DNA of 49,892 nt from an uncultured Blautia sp. (GCF_934424005.1 NZ_CAKRXI010000023.1:1-49892); one strand, 5' to 3'; counted from the stretch's first letter, positions 33,955 through 43,393 are shown. The notes: generated by a model from the letters alone, not told the origin. Numbers and translations: made by a program.

Positions 33955-34962
33955 TTAGTTGTTTTCCGTGTTTTCTGCAGTCGTTGTATCCGTAGATGCA
34001 CTGTTATCCGCAGTAGTATCTTCATTACTGCTAAGAAGCTGATTCAGTTCATCGATCATTTCTTCATCTTTCAGCCGGAATTTGACCTCCACTCGTCTGG
34101 ACGCATCCTTATCTACATTTCCGTTTGCATCAAGAACCGGATTTGCCATGGAATGTCCATTGACTGTGAGATATTTTTCCAGATTCTGTGACTGCGTGGC
34201 ATCCAGAAAGTTTCCCTGAATGTCAAGCAGGTACTGGGCCACTGCCAGTGATCTCTGCTGGGAAAGCTGCAGGTTATAGCTGTAGTCACCATCTGTATCT
34301 GTATATCCATCAATGATGATCTCTGCAAGATATTTCATATAATCATCCTGAAGAAGTACCTTACAGTAAATCGGAAGTATCTGCTCCAGAGCCTGTTTAC
34401 CGGCATCCGTCAGTTCTGCCTGATCATAGTCAAACATAACACTTGCTTCCAGCGTCAGTGCACCAGTCTGTGCATCAATATCTACATTAATATTATTATT
34501 GGAAAATTCATTTTTCAGTGCCTCAATTACATCTGCCTTCACACCGATGATCTGGTCGATCTGCGCCTGCTGATCTTTTAACTGCGCGGTCTTTTCGTCC
34601 AATGCCGACTGCTGCGCATTCAGTGTAGATTCCTGCTCTTTCAGTTTGGCAGCAAGTGCCGCAAGCTGTTGTTCCTGCTCTGCAAGTTTTTCATCCTGGG
34701 TTTTTAACTGAGCATCCTGATTCTGCAGTGTCTCATCTTTTGCATCCAGCGCATTCTGTTTATCCAGCAGTTCCTGTGTGTATTCTTCCTGAAGAGCAAT
34801 TTTTTCATCTCTTTCCTGAAGACTTTCATTATAGCTTTTCTGCGCCTGAAAAAGAGTCACACACATGATCAGCACAAAAAGCAGAAGCACACCTGCCATC
34901 ATATCGGAATAAGAACGCCAGACATTAAATCCATTGTTCTCTGATTTTTTCTTTCTGCGCAT
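33955..34962 (-). CDS. MotB/ZorB-like OmpA-domain protein
   Basis: A 335-residue protein. One transmembrane segment (about 21-40) starts with SYSDMMAG, where Asp20 matches the proton-carrying Asp of MotB. A long coiled coil of QxxLxxxxxxL-type repeats rich in Gln, Asp and Lys runs from about 45 to 140. The OmpA-like peptidoglycan-binding domain (about 170-300) has VMFDYDQAELTDAG, IIDGYTDTDGDYS and LSQQRSLAVAQYL. The acidic Thr/Ser-rich tail is 30 residues. It pairs with the upstream MotA/ZorA-like gene, 12 bases away. No flagellar gene or Zor nuclease or helicase gene is nearby. Its function is inferred to be a wall-anchored, ion-driven complex. Confidence 0.82.
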   Translation of the reverse strand: MRRKKKSENNGFNVWRSYSDMMAGVLLLFVLIMCVTLFQAQKSYNESLQERDEKIALQEEYTQELLDKQNALDAKDETLQNQDAQLKTQDEKLAEQEQQLAALAAKLKEQESTLNAQQSALDEKTAQLKDQQAQIDQIIGVKADVIEALKNEFSNNNINVDIDAQTGALTLEASVMFDYDQAELTDAGKQALEQILPIYCKVLLQDDYMKYLAEIIIDGYTDTDGDYSYNLQLSQQRSLAVAQYLLDIQGNFLDATQSQNLEKYLTVNGHSMANPVLDANGNVDKDASRRVEVKFRLKDEEMIDELNQLLSSNEDTTADNSASTDTTTAENTENN

Positions 34963-34974
34963 CTGTTTCTCCTC

Positions 34975-36606
34975 TTACCTAAACAAACCGAATTTGCCTT
35001 TCTGAACTCCTTTGGAAAGTTCTCTGATGTTTTTGGAGATTTCTTCCAGAAGTTCCTGCTGCATCTCGCTCTGTGTCTGCATGGTTTCCTGAAGCTTCTC
35101 AAGTGATTCTTTCTGTAAATTGCGTCCTGCTGTCAGCTGAACCCGGTCACTGCTTCCCGCTGCTGAAATGTCCGTCAGAAGACGACGAACCTGTTCCATT
35201 GTCTTACAGGATAACTTCTGATACTGAGCAAACTCCTGAAGTTTCTGATCAAATTCTTCTACTACCTGACGGTTTGCAGCCGCAACATCTGCATTGCTCT
35301 TTCCGGCCGCAGAAATACGTTCCATTCCCTGTGCCGCAGCTTCAACATATTTCTGCATGGTCTGGTTACATGCAACCCAGAACTTGGCAGATGACATCTC
35401 TGCTTCTTTGAGATAATCTGCAAGATGCTGATAATCTGCCTGCTGCTGTTTCTGAATCGTCTGGTTGTCCAGCAGGATACGGTTCGCAGCCGTAATGTAT
35501 TCTTTCTGAAGACCAGTGGATTCTTCGATCATTTTTTTCATTGTCTGCTCATGCTCCACATATGCGTCACTGAGCTGTTTACTCATCGCCTGATACAGAT
35601 TTGTCGTATAATTGGTATTATCTGTCTGTGCATCTTTCAGCTGTGTAAGTGCCTTTCCAAAATCTGCGAACTGTATTTCAAAAGATGTGTTCATCTCTTT
35701 CAGAAAAGCATCCAGAATTTCTTTAACTGCATCTTCCTGACATTTCGTCACAGAAGAGACCAGTGTATCCAAAGAGTCATTCATCTTCTTGAACGTCGGA
35801 GTAATGACTTTTTCAAAACTGTCTGCCATTTTTACAGAAAACTGTTCTGCCATCTGGTTCATGGCAGCAGTCTGATTCTTCTGACTTGCAACCAGAAGAT
35901 TCATGGATTCTGTCTCTGCACTTGGCATCACATATGTATGGAATTTATCCAGAAACAGTTGAAGATTCTCTGTAAGAGCGGAATATTCGCTCTTCATTCC
36001 CGAAGTATAAACAATAGAAAATGCAATACCATAGATCGAAGTAAGGAACGCAACCTTAATACCATCTACCAGCGAAGAAACTGAACTGGTCATTGCTTCG
36101 TAGTTCGCCGGCTGAAAATCTTTGAGTCCCCATACCAGGCCCACGAATGTGCCAAGAATACCGATACTGGTAAAAAGGTCCGGTGCCATTTCCAGAAGTT
36201 TCTTGTGGATATGAAGGTCCAGGTCTTCTTCATTGATATATTCCTCAATGTCCACAATTCCTTCCTGACTCTTGGCAATCCCATCTGTAAATGCCTTCAT
36301 TTTCGCATCCAGATAGTGGTTATGGAAAATCCCGTTCATGGATTCAATCTTGTCCGGAGCAACTCTTCCCGGCATCTTGAACATATCTTCCAGTTCCTGT
36401 GCCGCATCTCCAAGCGACTGTGCAAGTCTGTTCATCCGGAACATTCCTCCGAACAGTCCGACGACATAAACCACTGCTATAATACCAAGAAAAACAAAGT
36501 TATAGAGCAATACGCTCATCGCATTGTTTCCTACATAAAATGTCATTCCAAGTGCTGCTACAAGCACAGCCAGAAACAATACAACATTCACGATTTTTTT
36601 CTTCAT
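34975..36606 (-). CDS. MotA/TolQ/ExbB-family channel with long tail (ZorA-like)
   Basis: A 543-residue inner-membrane protein. Two N-terminal membrane segments (about 5-25 and 32-55) are followed by a cytoplasmic loop, then two more (LFTSIGILGTFVGLVWGL near 143-160 and IKVAFLTSIYGIAFSIVYTS near 185-205). The MotA signature spans the last two. Residues 240-543 form a helical, Gln/Met-rich tail with no known domain, as in ZorA but shorter. With the OmpA-domain partner it makes a two-gene unit with a promoter at 36642-36670. It may be a ZorAB-like motor or a housekeeping relative; there is no third gene. Confidence 0.8.
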   Translation of the reverse strand: MKKKIVNVVLFLAVLVAALGMTFYVGNNAMSVLLYNFVFLGIIAVVYVVGLFGGMFRMNRLAQSLGDAAQELEDMFKMPGRVAPDKIESMNGIFHNHYLDAKMKAFTDGIAKSQEGIVDIEEYINEEDLDLHIHKKLLEMAPDLFTSIGILGTFVGLVWGLKDFQPANYEAMTSSVSSLVDGIKVAFLTSIYGIAFSIVYTSGMKSEYSALTENLQLFLDKFHTYVMPSAETESMNLLVASQKNQTAAMNQMAEQFSVKMADSFEKVITPTFKKMNDSLDTLVSSVTKCQEDAVKEILDAFLKEMNTSFEIQFADFGKALTQLKDAQTDNTNYTTNLYQAMSKQLSDAYVEHEQTMKKMIEESTGLQKEYITAANRILLDNQTIQKQQQADYQHLADYLKEAEMSSAKFWVACNQTMQKYVEAAAQGMERISAAGKSNADVAAANRQVVEEFDQKLQEFAQYQKLSCKTMEQVRRLLTDISAAGSSDRVQLTAGRNLQKESLEKLQETMQTQSEMQQELLEEISKNIRELSKGVQKGKFGLFR

Positions 36607-36641
36607 AGCCGACCTCCTTAGAGTATTTTTTGCATATTTTT

Positions 36642-36670
36642 ATGATATCATATCATATTTTTGCGAACAA
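36642..36670 (-). promoter_or_regulatory. Promoter of the ZorAB-like pair
   Basis: TTGTTC (36665-36670) and TATCAT (36642-36647) are 17 bases apart on the minus strand, about 36 bases before the start codon, which has AAGGAGG upstream. Confidence 0.65.
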
Positions 36671-36717
36671 GCTGTTTTCTCCACTTTACCCGCCCTTCAC
36701 AAAGAATTCATAAACGC

Positions 36718-36752
36718 AAAAACAGACAGTTCCTGTAAAGGAACTGCCTGTC
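36718..36752 (-). terminator. Terminator after the pheS-pheT-phosphatase operon
   Basis: GACAGGCAGTTCC pairs with GGAACTGTCTG and is followed by TTTTT on the minus strand. Confidence 0.88.
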
Positions 36753-36761
36753 ATCTGTTTC

Positions 36762-37376
36762 TTATGCATATACTTTATCATCTTCCAGAAGAACGGCCTG
36801 TCCGTCTGTCACCTCAACCACATTCACACTGCAGTTCGGGGGTACAAAACCATGCCAGAAATCCTCATGATCTTTGTACACATTATGAAGGAGTGCCCTT
36901 ACTGCACATCCATGAGATGCGATCAGGATCGTCTTGTCCTGAAGTTTTGGGTCATGGATGAGTTCCTCCCAGAACTCTTTTGTCCGTGCAAGAACATCCC
37001 TGATACTTTCACCATCCTTTGGGCGGTCAAAATTCCATGGATCTGTAAAAAACTTCTTCATCTGCGGATCCAGATATTCGCGTGCATCGTTCATGCACAC
37101 AACGCCTTCCAGCACACCGAAATTAATTTCCCGGATCCTTATATCCTCTTTTACAGGTACTTTATGCGCCTGTTTTGCAAGGATTAATTCTGCAGTCTTT
37201 CTGGCTCTCACCAGCGGACTGGTAATGCAGAGATCAAAGGAAACATTTTTTAATGCTTCCCCTGTCTTCTCTGCAAGAAGGATTCCATTTTCAGCAAGCG
37301 GGATATCCGCCACGCCCTGTACCTTATGATGCCTGTTCCACACGGTCTCGCCGTGTCTCACAATATATAATTTCAT
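36762..37376 (-). CDS. Histidine phosphatase family protein
   Basis: A 204-residue phosphoglycerate-mutase-like phosphatase. The catalytic motif LYIVRHGETVWN is at residues 3-14, the second arginine lies in SPLVRARKTAEL, the acidic residue in REINFGVLEG, and the second histidine in LIASHGCAVRALL. The substrate is not defined; relatives include phosphosugar and alpha-ribazole phosphatases. Its ATG overlaps the pheT stop by one base (TGATG), so it is the third gene of the pheST operon. A terminator follows. Confidence 0.9.
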   Translation of the reverse strand: MKLYIVRHGETVWNRHHKVQGVADIPLAENGILLAEKTGEALKNVSFDLCITSPLVRARKTAELILAKQAHKVPVKEDIRIREINFGVLEGVVCMNDAREYLDPQMKKFFTDPWNFDRPKDGESIRDVLARTKEFWEELIHDPKLQDKTILIASHGCAVRALLHNVYKDHEDFWHGFVPPNCSVNVVEVTDGQAVLLEDDKVYA

Positions 37377-39793
37377 CAGCTTCTCAGCTCGATTCCCAGT
37401 GCTGTCAGACCATTCAGGATTTTCTTCATGGTCGCTGTGATTTCAGCCTCTTCCAGAGTTTTTTCATGATCACGGAATACAACAGAATAAGCCATGGATT
37501 TGTATCCTGGTTTGATCTGAGCACCCTCATAGATATCAAAGAGCTGATAAGACTCCAGGATCTTGCCGCCTCTCTGCTCCAGAACATCTTCGATCTGTCC
37601 TGCAAGAATATGTTTCGGAACAACCATACTTAAGTCACGGGTAACTGCCGGATATTTTGCAATTCCTGTAAATTTATGGTTGAATCCGCAGAATTCAAGG
37701 ATATCCTGAATATCAATCACTGCAACATAAGTTCTCTCTCCGATTCCATAATTACCCGCAACAAGTGGATGCACTTCCCCGAGGTATCCGACTACTTTGC
37801 CTTCATAGCTGATATTCGCCTGTCTGCCCGGGTGCAGATAAGTTTTGTTGCTGTCTGGTGTATAGTGAACTTTTTTCTTCATTCCGGATTTTTCGAAGAA
37901 TTCTTCGATCACACCCTTCATATCAAAGAAATCGCCTGCTCCGTACATACCAAGTGTAAAGTGTGTTCTCTCATCCGGAAGCTCTGTCAGCGGAAGTGCC
38001 TTTGGCAGATATACTTTACCGATTTCATACAGACGGACTGCTTTATTTCTTCTGTTATAGTTTGTTGCCAGAGAAGAAAGCATACCGTTCAGAGTCGTTG
38101 TACGCATGATACTGTAATCCTCGCCAAGCGGGTTACTGATCGTGATCACTTTACGGAGATCACTGTTCTCTGGAATGCGAAGTTTATCAAACACCTTCGG
38201 GCTTTCGAAAGAATATGTCATTCCTTCTGAGAATCCACAGTATTCAGCAATATCTCTTGCCACGTTCTCAATACGAAGTTTGAATGGAAGTTTACCTGTC
38301 GTAGCTTCTCCATTCGGAAGTGTGGTAGGAATCTTGTCATATCCAAAGAATCTTGCAACTTCCTCTGCAACATCTGCCATGCAATGGATATCCTGGCGGA
38401 AAGTAGGAGCTACGATCTCATTTGTTTCCGAATCAAGAGTAAGCTCTACTTTTGCAAGGTATGCAAGCATTTCTTCTTTTGTAAGATCTGTTCCCAGAAG
38501 TGCATTGATGCGTTCCGGCTCAAATGGTACTCTGGAAGGTTCTCTTACTTCATTGCAGATATCTACACATCCTCCTACAACTTCACCTGCTCCCAGTTCT
38601 TCCATCAGCTGGCATGCACGGTCAATTGCTGCTTTTGCATTATTCGGATCAAGCCCTTTTTCAAATTTACCGGATGCATCAGTACGAAGTCCGATTCTCT
38701 TAGAGGAAAGGCGGATGTTCGTTCCATTGAAGCATGCTGCTTCAAAAAGTACTGTGTGTACATTATCAGTGATCATGGAGTTTTCTCCACCCATGATCCC
38801 GGCAATGCCGACTGCTTTCTTTCCGTCACAGATCATCAGAACCTGATCATCCATTTCACGTTCCTGGCCATCCAGTGTTACAAATTTTTCTCCGGCTTTT
38901 GCACGACGTACAACAATTTCTCTTCCTTCGATAGTATCCAGATCATATGCGTGCATTGGCTGACCGTATTCTTCCATAACATAGTTTGTGATATCAACAA
39001 GGTTGTTGATCGGGCGGATTCCGTTGGAAGCCAGACATCTCTGCATCCATTTCGGGGATGGTCCGATCTTGACGTTTTTGACAACTCTTGCTGTATATCT
39101 CGGGCAAAGTTCCGGATCTTCTACGGTAACTTTGACATAATCGGATGCTTTCTCATCATTTCCTGTCTCTTTCACTACAGGAGGTACGAATTTCTTATCA
39201 AAAGTAGCAGCAGCTTCTCTTGCGATTCCAAGTACACCGTAGCAGTCTACACGGTTGGAAGTGATCTCATATTCGATCACAACATCATCAAGACCAAGTG
39301 CTTTGATCGCACTCTCTCCTACAACCGCATCTTCCGGGAAAATATAGATACCGTATTCCGGTGCTTCCGGGTACATTTCTCTTGTGCTTCCAAGTTCTTC
39401 GATGGAGCACATCATACCGAAGGATTCTACACCTCTGAGTTTTCCTTTTTTGATTTTGATTCCACCAGGAGTCTTCTGTCCGTCATGTCCTCCGGCAACA
39501 CGTCCGCCGTCCAGAACGACCGGTACTTTATCTCCTTCTTTGACATTCGGCGCACCTGTGACGATCTGTACAGTTTCTGTTCCGATGTTTACCTGGCAAA
39601 TGATAAGTTTATCTGCATCAGGATGTTTTTCTATTTTTTCAATCTGTCCAATTACGATCTTGTCGAGATCTGCGTCCAGTTTTTCGAAGCCTTCCACTTT
39701 TGTTCCTGACAGTGTCATGGCATCTGTGTATTCCTGGGCTGTTACATCCAGATCCGGCACATACATTTTAATCCAGGACATTGATGTATTCAT
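37376..39793 (-). CDS. pheT: Phenylalanine-tRNA ligase beta subunit
   Basis: An 805-residue subunit of the tetrameric synthetase that charges tRNA-Phe. The N-terminal tRNA-binding (EMAP/OB) domain includes VIGQIEKIEKHPDADKLIIC near 47-66. B3/B4 editing domain sequences follow, with GVLGIAREAAATF and YEITSNRVDCYG, then the B5 and synthetase-like domains, and a C-terminal anticodon-binding FDX domain (FTGIAKYPAVTRDLSMVVP). The length is typical. It lies 59 bases after pheS and is under the same T-box control. Confidence 0.97.
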   Translation of the reverse strand: MNTSMSWIKMYVPDLDVTAQEYTDAMTLSGTKVEGFEKLDADLDKIVIGQIEKIEKHPDADKLIICQVNIGTETVQIVTGAPNVKEGDKVPVVLDGGRVAGGHDGQKTPGGIKIKKGKLRGVESFGMMCSIEELGSTREMYPEAPEYGIYIFPEDAVVGESAIKALGLDDVVIEYEITSNRVDCYGVLGIAREAAATFDKKFVPPVVKETGNDEKASDYVKVTVEDPELCPRYTARVVKNVKIGPSPKWMQRCLASNGIRPINNLVDITNYVMEEYGQPMHAYDLDTIEGREIVVRRAKAGEKFVTLDGQEREMDDQVLMICDGKKAVGIAGIMGGENSMITDNVHTVLFEAACFNGTNIRLSSKRIGLRTDASGKFEKGLDPNNAKAAIDRACQLMEELGAGEVVGGCVDICNEVREPSRVPFEPERINALLGTDLTKEEMLAYLAKVELTLDSETNEIVAPTFRQDIHCMADVAEEVARFFGYDKIPTTLPNGEATTGKLPFKLRIENVARDIAEYCGFSEGMTYSFESPKVFDKLRIPENSDLRKVITISNPLGEDYSIMRTTTLNGMLSSLATNYNRRNKAVRLYEIGKVYLPKALPLTELPDERTHFTLGMYGAGDFFDMKGVIEEFFEKSGMKKKVHYTPDSNKTYLHPGRQANISYEGKVVGYLGEVHPLVAGNYGIGERTYVAVIDIQDILEFCGFNHKFTGIAKYPAVTRDLSMVVPKHILAGQIEDVLEQRGGKILESYQLFDIYEGAQIKPGYKSMAYSVVFRDHEKTLEEAEITATMKKILNGLTALGIELRS

Positions 39794-39852
39794 GTTTTAT
39801 ATCCACCTTTCGAATAAAGTTCATTTAAATTAATCAATTCTTTTGAATTGAA

Positions 39853-40878
39853 CTAGAATTGTTTCAAGAATCTGACGTCGTTCTCATAAAGAAGTCTCAT
39901 ATCATCGATCTCATATTTGAGAAGTGCAATACGCTCAAGGCCAACACCAAATGCGAATCCTGTGTATTCATCCGGATCGATACCGCACATTCTCAGTACG
40001 TTTGGATGTACCGTACCACATCCGAGGATTTCTATCCAACCGGAACCTTTACAGAAACGACATCCTTTACCACCACATTTGAAGCAGGAAACATCTACCT
40101 CTGCACTTGGTTCTGTAAACGGGAAGTGATGCGGTCTGAATTTTGTCTTTGTCTCAGGTCCGAACAGTTCCTGTGCAAACTCCTGAAGAGTTCCTTTAAG
40201 ATCTGCGAAAGTAACATTTTTATCGATGACCAGACCTTCGATCTGATGGAAGGACGGGGAATGTGTCGCATCTACTTCGTCTGAACGGAATACACGTCCC
40301 GGTGCGATCATACGGATTGGCAGATTGCCTTTTTCCATGGTACGTGCCTGTACCGGAGAAGTCTGAGAACGAAGAAGGATAGAATCATTGATAAAGAAAG
40401 TATCCTGTTCATCTCTTGCCGGATGATCTTCCGGAATATTCAGTTTTGTAAAGTTATAATCTGCATATTCTACTTCCGGACCTTCTACTACTTCATAGCC
40501 CATTCCGATAAAGATACGCTCTACTTCTTCCAGTGCAATGCTGTTCGGATGACGATGTCCGATCTTTGCTTTCTTTGCCGGAAGTGTAACATCGATCACT
40601 TCTGATTTCATTTTTTCTTCACGAAGAGCTTCTTCCAGTTTCTTTCTGGTCGCTTCCAGATGTTCTTCGATCTTTGCTCTTGTCTCATTTACCATCTGAC
40701 CGACTTTTGGACGGTCTTCCGGAGCAACATCTTTCATACTTTTTAAGATTGCTGTCAATTCACCTTTTTTTCCAAGGTACGCAACTTTTACTTCGTTCAG
40801 TTTATCCGGACCATCTGATTCCTCGATCCGTTTTCTGGCTGCTTCTGCCAGTTCCTGAAGTCTTTCCTTCATATCCAT
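39853..40878 (-). CDS. pheS: Phenylalanine-tRNA ligase alpha subunit
   Basis: A 341-residue catalytic subunit of phenylalanyl-tRNA synthetase. An N-terminal coiled coil (about 1-90) is followed by the class II core: HRHPNSIALEEVERIFIGMG, motif 2 MIAPGRVFRSDEVDATHSPS with FHQIEGLVID, and motif 3 GFAFGVGLERIALLKYEIDD. CFKCGGKGCRFCKGSGW is an inserted Cys motif common in this group. The start ATG at 40878 follows AAAGGAGA. A T-box leader lies directly upstream. Confidence 0.97.
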   Translation of the reverse strand: MDMKERLQELAEAARKRIEESDGPDKLNEVKVAYLGKKGELTAILKSMKDVAPEDRPKVGQMVNETRAKIEEHLEATRKKLEEALREEKMKSEVIDVTLPAKKAKIGHRHPNSIALEEVERIFIGMGYEVVEGPEVEYADYNFTKLNIPEDHPARDEQDTFFINDSILLRSQTSPVQARTMEKGNLPIRMIAPGRVFRSDEVDATHSPSFHQIEGLVIDKNVTFADLKGTLQEFAQELFGPETKTKFRPHHFPFTEPSAEVDVSCFKCGGKGCRFCKGSGWIEILGCGTVHPNVLRMCGIDPDEYTGFAFGVGLERIALLKYEIDDMRLLYENDVRFLKQF

Positions 40879-40903
40879 GGTTTTACTCTCCTTTTTTTAA
40901 CAT

Positions 40904-41187
40904 AAAAAATCCGCCCCTGAAAAGGGACGGAATAATAACCGCGGTACCACCCTGTTTCCCGTGAACACTGATTCACAGGCACTTGAGTCATGCTTAACGC
41001 GCATCAACGTCACTTCCTACTGTATACTTTCAGAAATGAAGCTCTGGCGGGAAATTAAGATAATGTCTGAACTTAAGGGGGCTTACAGCCGATGACTCCC
41101 TCTCTCTGTAAGAAAACATTCTCCTGAAACGCCTTCACAGCTTATACCTTATAGCATCTACTCATTCTGCTGAGCAGTCACTTTCTT
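40904..41187 (-). ncRNA. T-box leader of pheST
   Basis: On the minus strand the T-box consensus AGGGTGGTACCGCGG lies at 40939-40953. It is followed by the terminator CCGTCCCT/AGGGGCGG with TTTTTT (40904-40932). The T-box bases can pair with the terminator's 5' arm region to form the antiterminator. Stem I spans about 41030-41175, with TTC (Phe codon) at 41112-41114 as a possible specifier. Uncharged tRNA-Phe is predicted to switch on pheS, pheT and the phosphatase gene. Confidence 0.92.
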
Positions 41188-42087
41188 CTATTTACTATGC
41201 CACAGTGTAAAAAAACTGTCAAGAAGTTTTTTTATCCCCTGCCACAAAGACATCTGCGCCTGACGAAATTCTTTCTCGAAATATGCATTGATCTCAGCAC
41301 CATACAGAAGCAAATTCATACACACATACAGCCACAGCATAACCATGATCAGTGCAGACAGACTGCCATACATATTGCTGAAATTCGGAAAGAATGTAAA
41401 ATACAATGAAAAGAAATAGGAAAACAATGACCATGCAACTGCGATGATAAATGCCCCCGGTACCTGACTTTTCAGTGATGCCTTTCTGTTTGGAAGATAT
41501 CTGTACAAAACGAGAAATACCAGAAACAACACAACAAATACCAGAAAGGTCTTTGCACTCAGCAGTCGTCCAAGCATTCTTCCAAGAAGAGGCGCATGAA
41601 TGACGAGTGCCGCATGGATACGGTTACCCATAACCAGAAGAAGAAGGCTTATGATGATTGCGAGCACAAACAGAAACATATACAGCATGGAATACAATCT
41701 GTTTGTCAGCCAGTTTCGGGTTTCTTTTACATGATAGATCACATTGAGCCCCGCGATCAGTGACTGCATACCTTTTCCCGATGACCACAATGCAAACAAT
41801 CCGGAAATCGGTACAACTGCAGCGCTTTTGGTAAATACTTCTGCAATGATCTTAAGAACAAAATCCTGTAAATTTAATGGAACAAATCCCAGGATTGCCT
41901 GTCTGAGCATACGATATGTCAATGGTGTATACTGAACCAGTGCCGTAAGCACCAGCACAAAAGGAATAAACGACATGATCAAAAAATATGCCGCCTGTGC
42001 AGCGTAAGCACCAATATGGTCTTCCTGCATTCGTTTTACAAATCCCAGGATCAGACCAACCGTACTTTTATCTGTTTTTTTTCCCAT
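41188..42087 (-). CDS. YihY/virulence factor BrkB-family membrane protein
   Basis: A 299-residue inner-membrane protein with about six transmembrane segments. Family marks are AAQAAYFLIMSFIPFVLVL near the N-terminus, the central AVVPISGLFALWSSGKGMQSLI, and YRYLPNRKASLKSQVPGAF with LYVCMNLLLYGAEINAYFE near the C-terminus. Relatives were once misnamed ribonuclease BN; their role is unclear, possibly transport. I chose ATG at 42087 (MGKKTDKSTV) because GGGAG is seven bases upstream; a reading from 42150 would overlap the preceding stop. The pheS promoter lies inside its 3' end. Confidence 0.88.
   Translation of the reverse strand: MGKKTDKSTVGLILGFVKRMQEDHIGAYAAQAAYFLIMSFIPFVLVLTALVQYTPLTYRMLRQAILGFVPLNLQDFVLKIIAEVFTKSAAVVPISGLFALWSSGKGMQSLIAGLNVIYHVKETRNWLTNRLYSMLYMFLFVLAIIISLLLLVMGNRIHAALVIHAPLLGRMLGRLLSAKTFLVFVVLFLVFLVLYRYLPNRKASLKSQVPGAFIIAVAWSLFSYFFSLYFTFFPNFSNMYGSLSALIMVMLWLYVCMNLLLYGAEINAYFEKEFRQAQMSLWQGIKKLLDSFFTLWHSK
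41194..41222 (-). promoter_or_regulatory. Promoter of the pheST T-box transcript
   Basis: TTGACA (41217-41222) and CATAGT (41194-41199) are 17 bases apart on the minus strand, inside the last codons of the upstream membrane-protein gene. Confidence 0.65.
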
Positions 42088-42146
42088 ATTTTTTCTCCCG
42101 ATAGTTACTACATTTCTGTCTATTTTACCATGAAATGTGTTCTGTG

Positions 42147-43292
42147 TCATCCCAGATTTTCTACCGTAATATTTCTGAAAAAATAGTCCAGTATTTCTCT
42201 GTAATCATACCCCTGCTCTGCCATCTTATCTGCTCCGGTCTGACTCATTCCGACACCATGTCCATATCCTTTTCCTCTGACCTGGAGATTTCCATTCTGC
42301 GTTCTCTCCAGTTCAAAATAAGCACTTGGAAGAAGTCTTCCTCCTGTGGTTTCTGTTCCATCTTTTTCCGTGATCGTACAATTTACAGGTGCCAGAAATT
42401 CACGTATTTCATATTCATTTTCTATTATGCAGGAATCTTTGTCTGACACAGCCTCGAGTGCTGTAGCTGCCCCGCTCTCACTGCGTCTGGTTACAGTAAC
42501 CGATCTGAGTACTGTACCTTCCCCTTTCTCACGTATCCTGTCCTCCAGCATCTTCCACGGAAGTTCTACTATCCAGCTGCTCCATGGTTCTTCTTCATCA
42601 AATTTACACGGAACGCTCCTGAGATAAGGAGCTGCTTCATCGCTTCCCCATATCTCGTCTGTACTGGTCACACCTGCCGATGTGGAAAAATAATATGCCT
42701 CCACAGCTTCTCCATCCTGACACAGAATCTGTCCTTCCGTTTCTCTCACCGCTTCTGTCGCAGCTTTCTGTGGCTCCATATTCCCATATACCTGGAAGTT
42801 CACAGTATCATCTACGTCTGCTTCCAGTTCATGAAGACGTTGTTCCTGAATCTGTTTCCAGGCATATGTTCTTGCACACACAGCCTGTGCTTTCAGTGCC
42901 TCTTTTTCATAAGTTGCCGGCATCTCACTCGGGACTACTCTGGTCAGATATTTTTCAAGGAAAAGTTCATTTACTATTATCAGCCCTTCTGCTTTCGGAA
43001 TAATTTCAATACTTCCGTCGTAGACCGGAGTTCCGGACTGCCTTTGTATGGACAGAATCCTGATTCCATCTTTTTGTGCAGGAATGCGTACCTTATCCCC
43101 CTGTTTTTTCACTTCTTCCGCCGTATATGTAATCTCTTTTCCATCATAAGATACTGTGATCTCCTGATGATATCTGGAGTTGAAATCCGTTGTTGTCAAA
43201 AGGACACGTATCACCGGGTCTGCTGCTGATGCTTTCTCAGGCTGCATGCACCACATATCTGCCATCATTATGACGATCAACACTTTCATCAT
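42147..43292 (-). CDS. SpoIID/LytB-domain exported protein
   Basis: About 381 residues. The N-terminal signal segment MMKVLIVIMMADMW ends near EKASAAD. The SpoIID domain has YLTRVVPSEMPATYEKEALK with the likely catalytic Glu, AVCARTYAWKQ, YYFSTSAGVTSTDEIWG, and a C-terminal GKGYGHGVGMSQTGADKMA. SpoIID cleaves peptidoglycan glycan strands during engulfment; this paralogue's role is unknown. The longest reading starts at 43352, but that codon lies inside the galM terminator stem, so I prefer Met at 43292 (or 43289). No strong ribosome binding site was seen for either. Confidence 0.82.
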   Translation of the reverse strand: MMKVLIVIMMADMWCMQPEKASAADPVIRVLLTTTDFNSRYHQEITVSYDGKEITYTAEEVKKQGDKVRIPAQKDGIRILSIQRQSGTPVYDGSIEIIPKAEGLIIVNELFLEKYLTRVVPSEMPATYEKEALKAQAVCARTYAWKQIQEQRLHELEADVDDTVNFQVYGNMEPQKAATEAVRETEGQILCQDGEAVEAYYFSTSAGVTSTDEIWGSDEAAPYLRSVPCKFDEEEPWSSWIVELPWKMLEDRIREKGEGTVLRSVTVTRRSESGAATALEAVSDKDSCIIENEYEIREFLAPVNCTITEKDGTETTGGRLLPSAYFELERTQNGNLQVRGKGYGHGVGMSQTGADKMAEQGYDYREILDYFFRNITVENLG

Positions 43293-43330
43293 CCGTTGCC
43301 TGCGACAATCATTATTCTTTTCTTCAAAAT

Positions 43331-43379
43331 AAAAAAATCCGACTCTCTTCATACTGCATTATATGAAAAGAATCGGATT
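43331..43379 (-). terminator. Terminator after galM
   Basis: AATCCGATTCTTTTCATA pairs with TATGAAGAGAGTCGGATT, followed by TTTTT on the minus strand. The stem is long, about 18 bp with one mismatch. Confidence 0.88.
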
Positions 43380-43393
43380 CATAACCACATTAT

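Noticed and set aside
38384..39709. Plus-strand reading frame of 441 codons opposite pheT
   Set aside because: Shadow of pheT, no recognisable domain.
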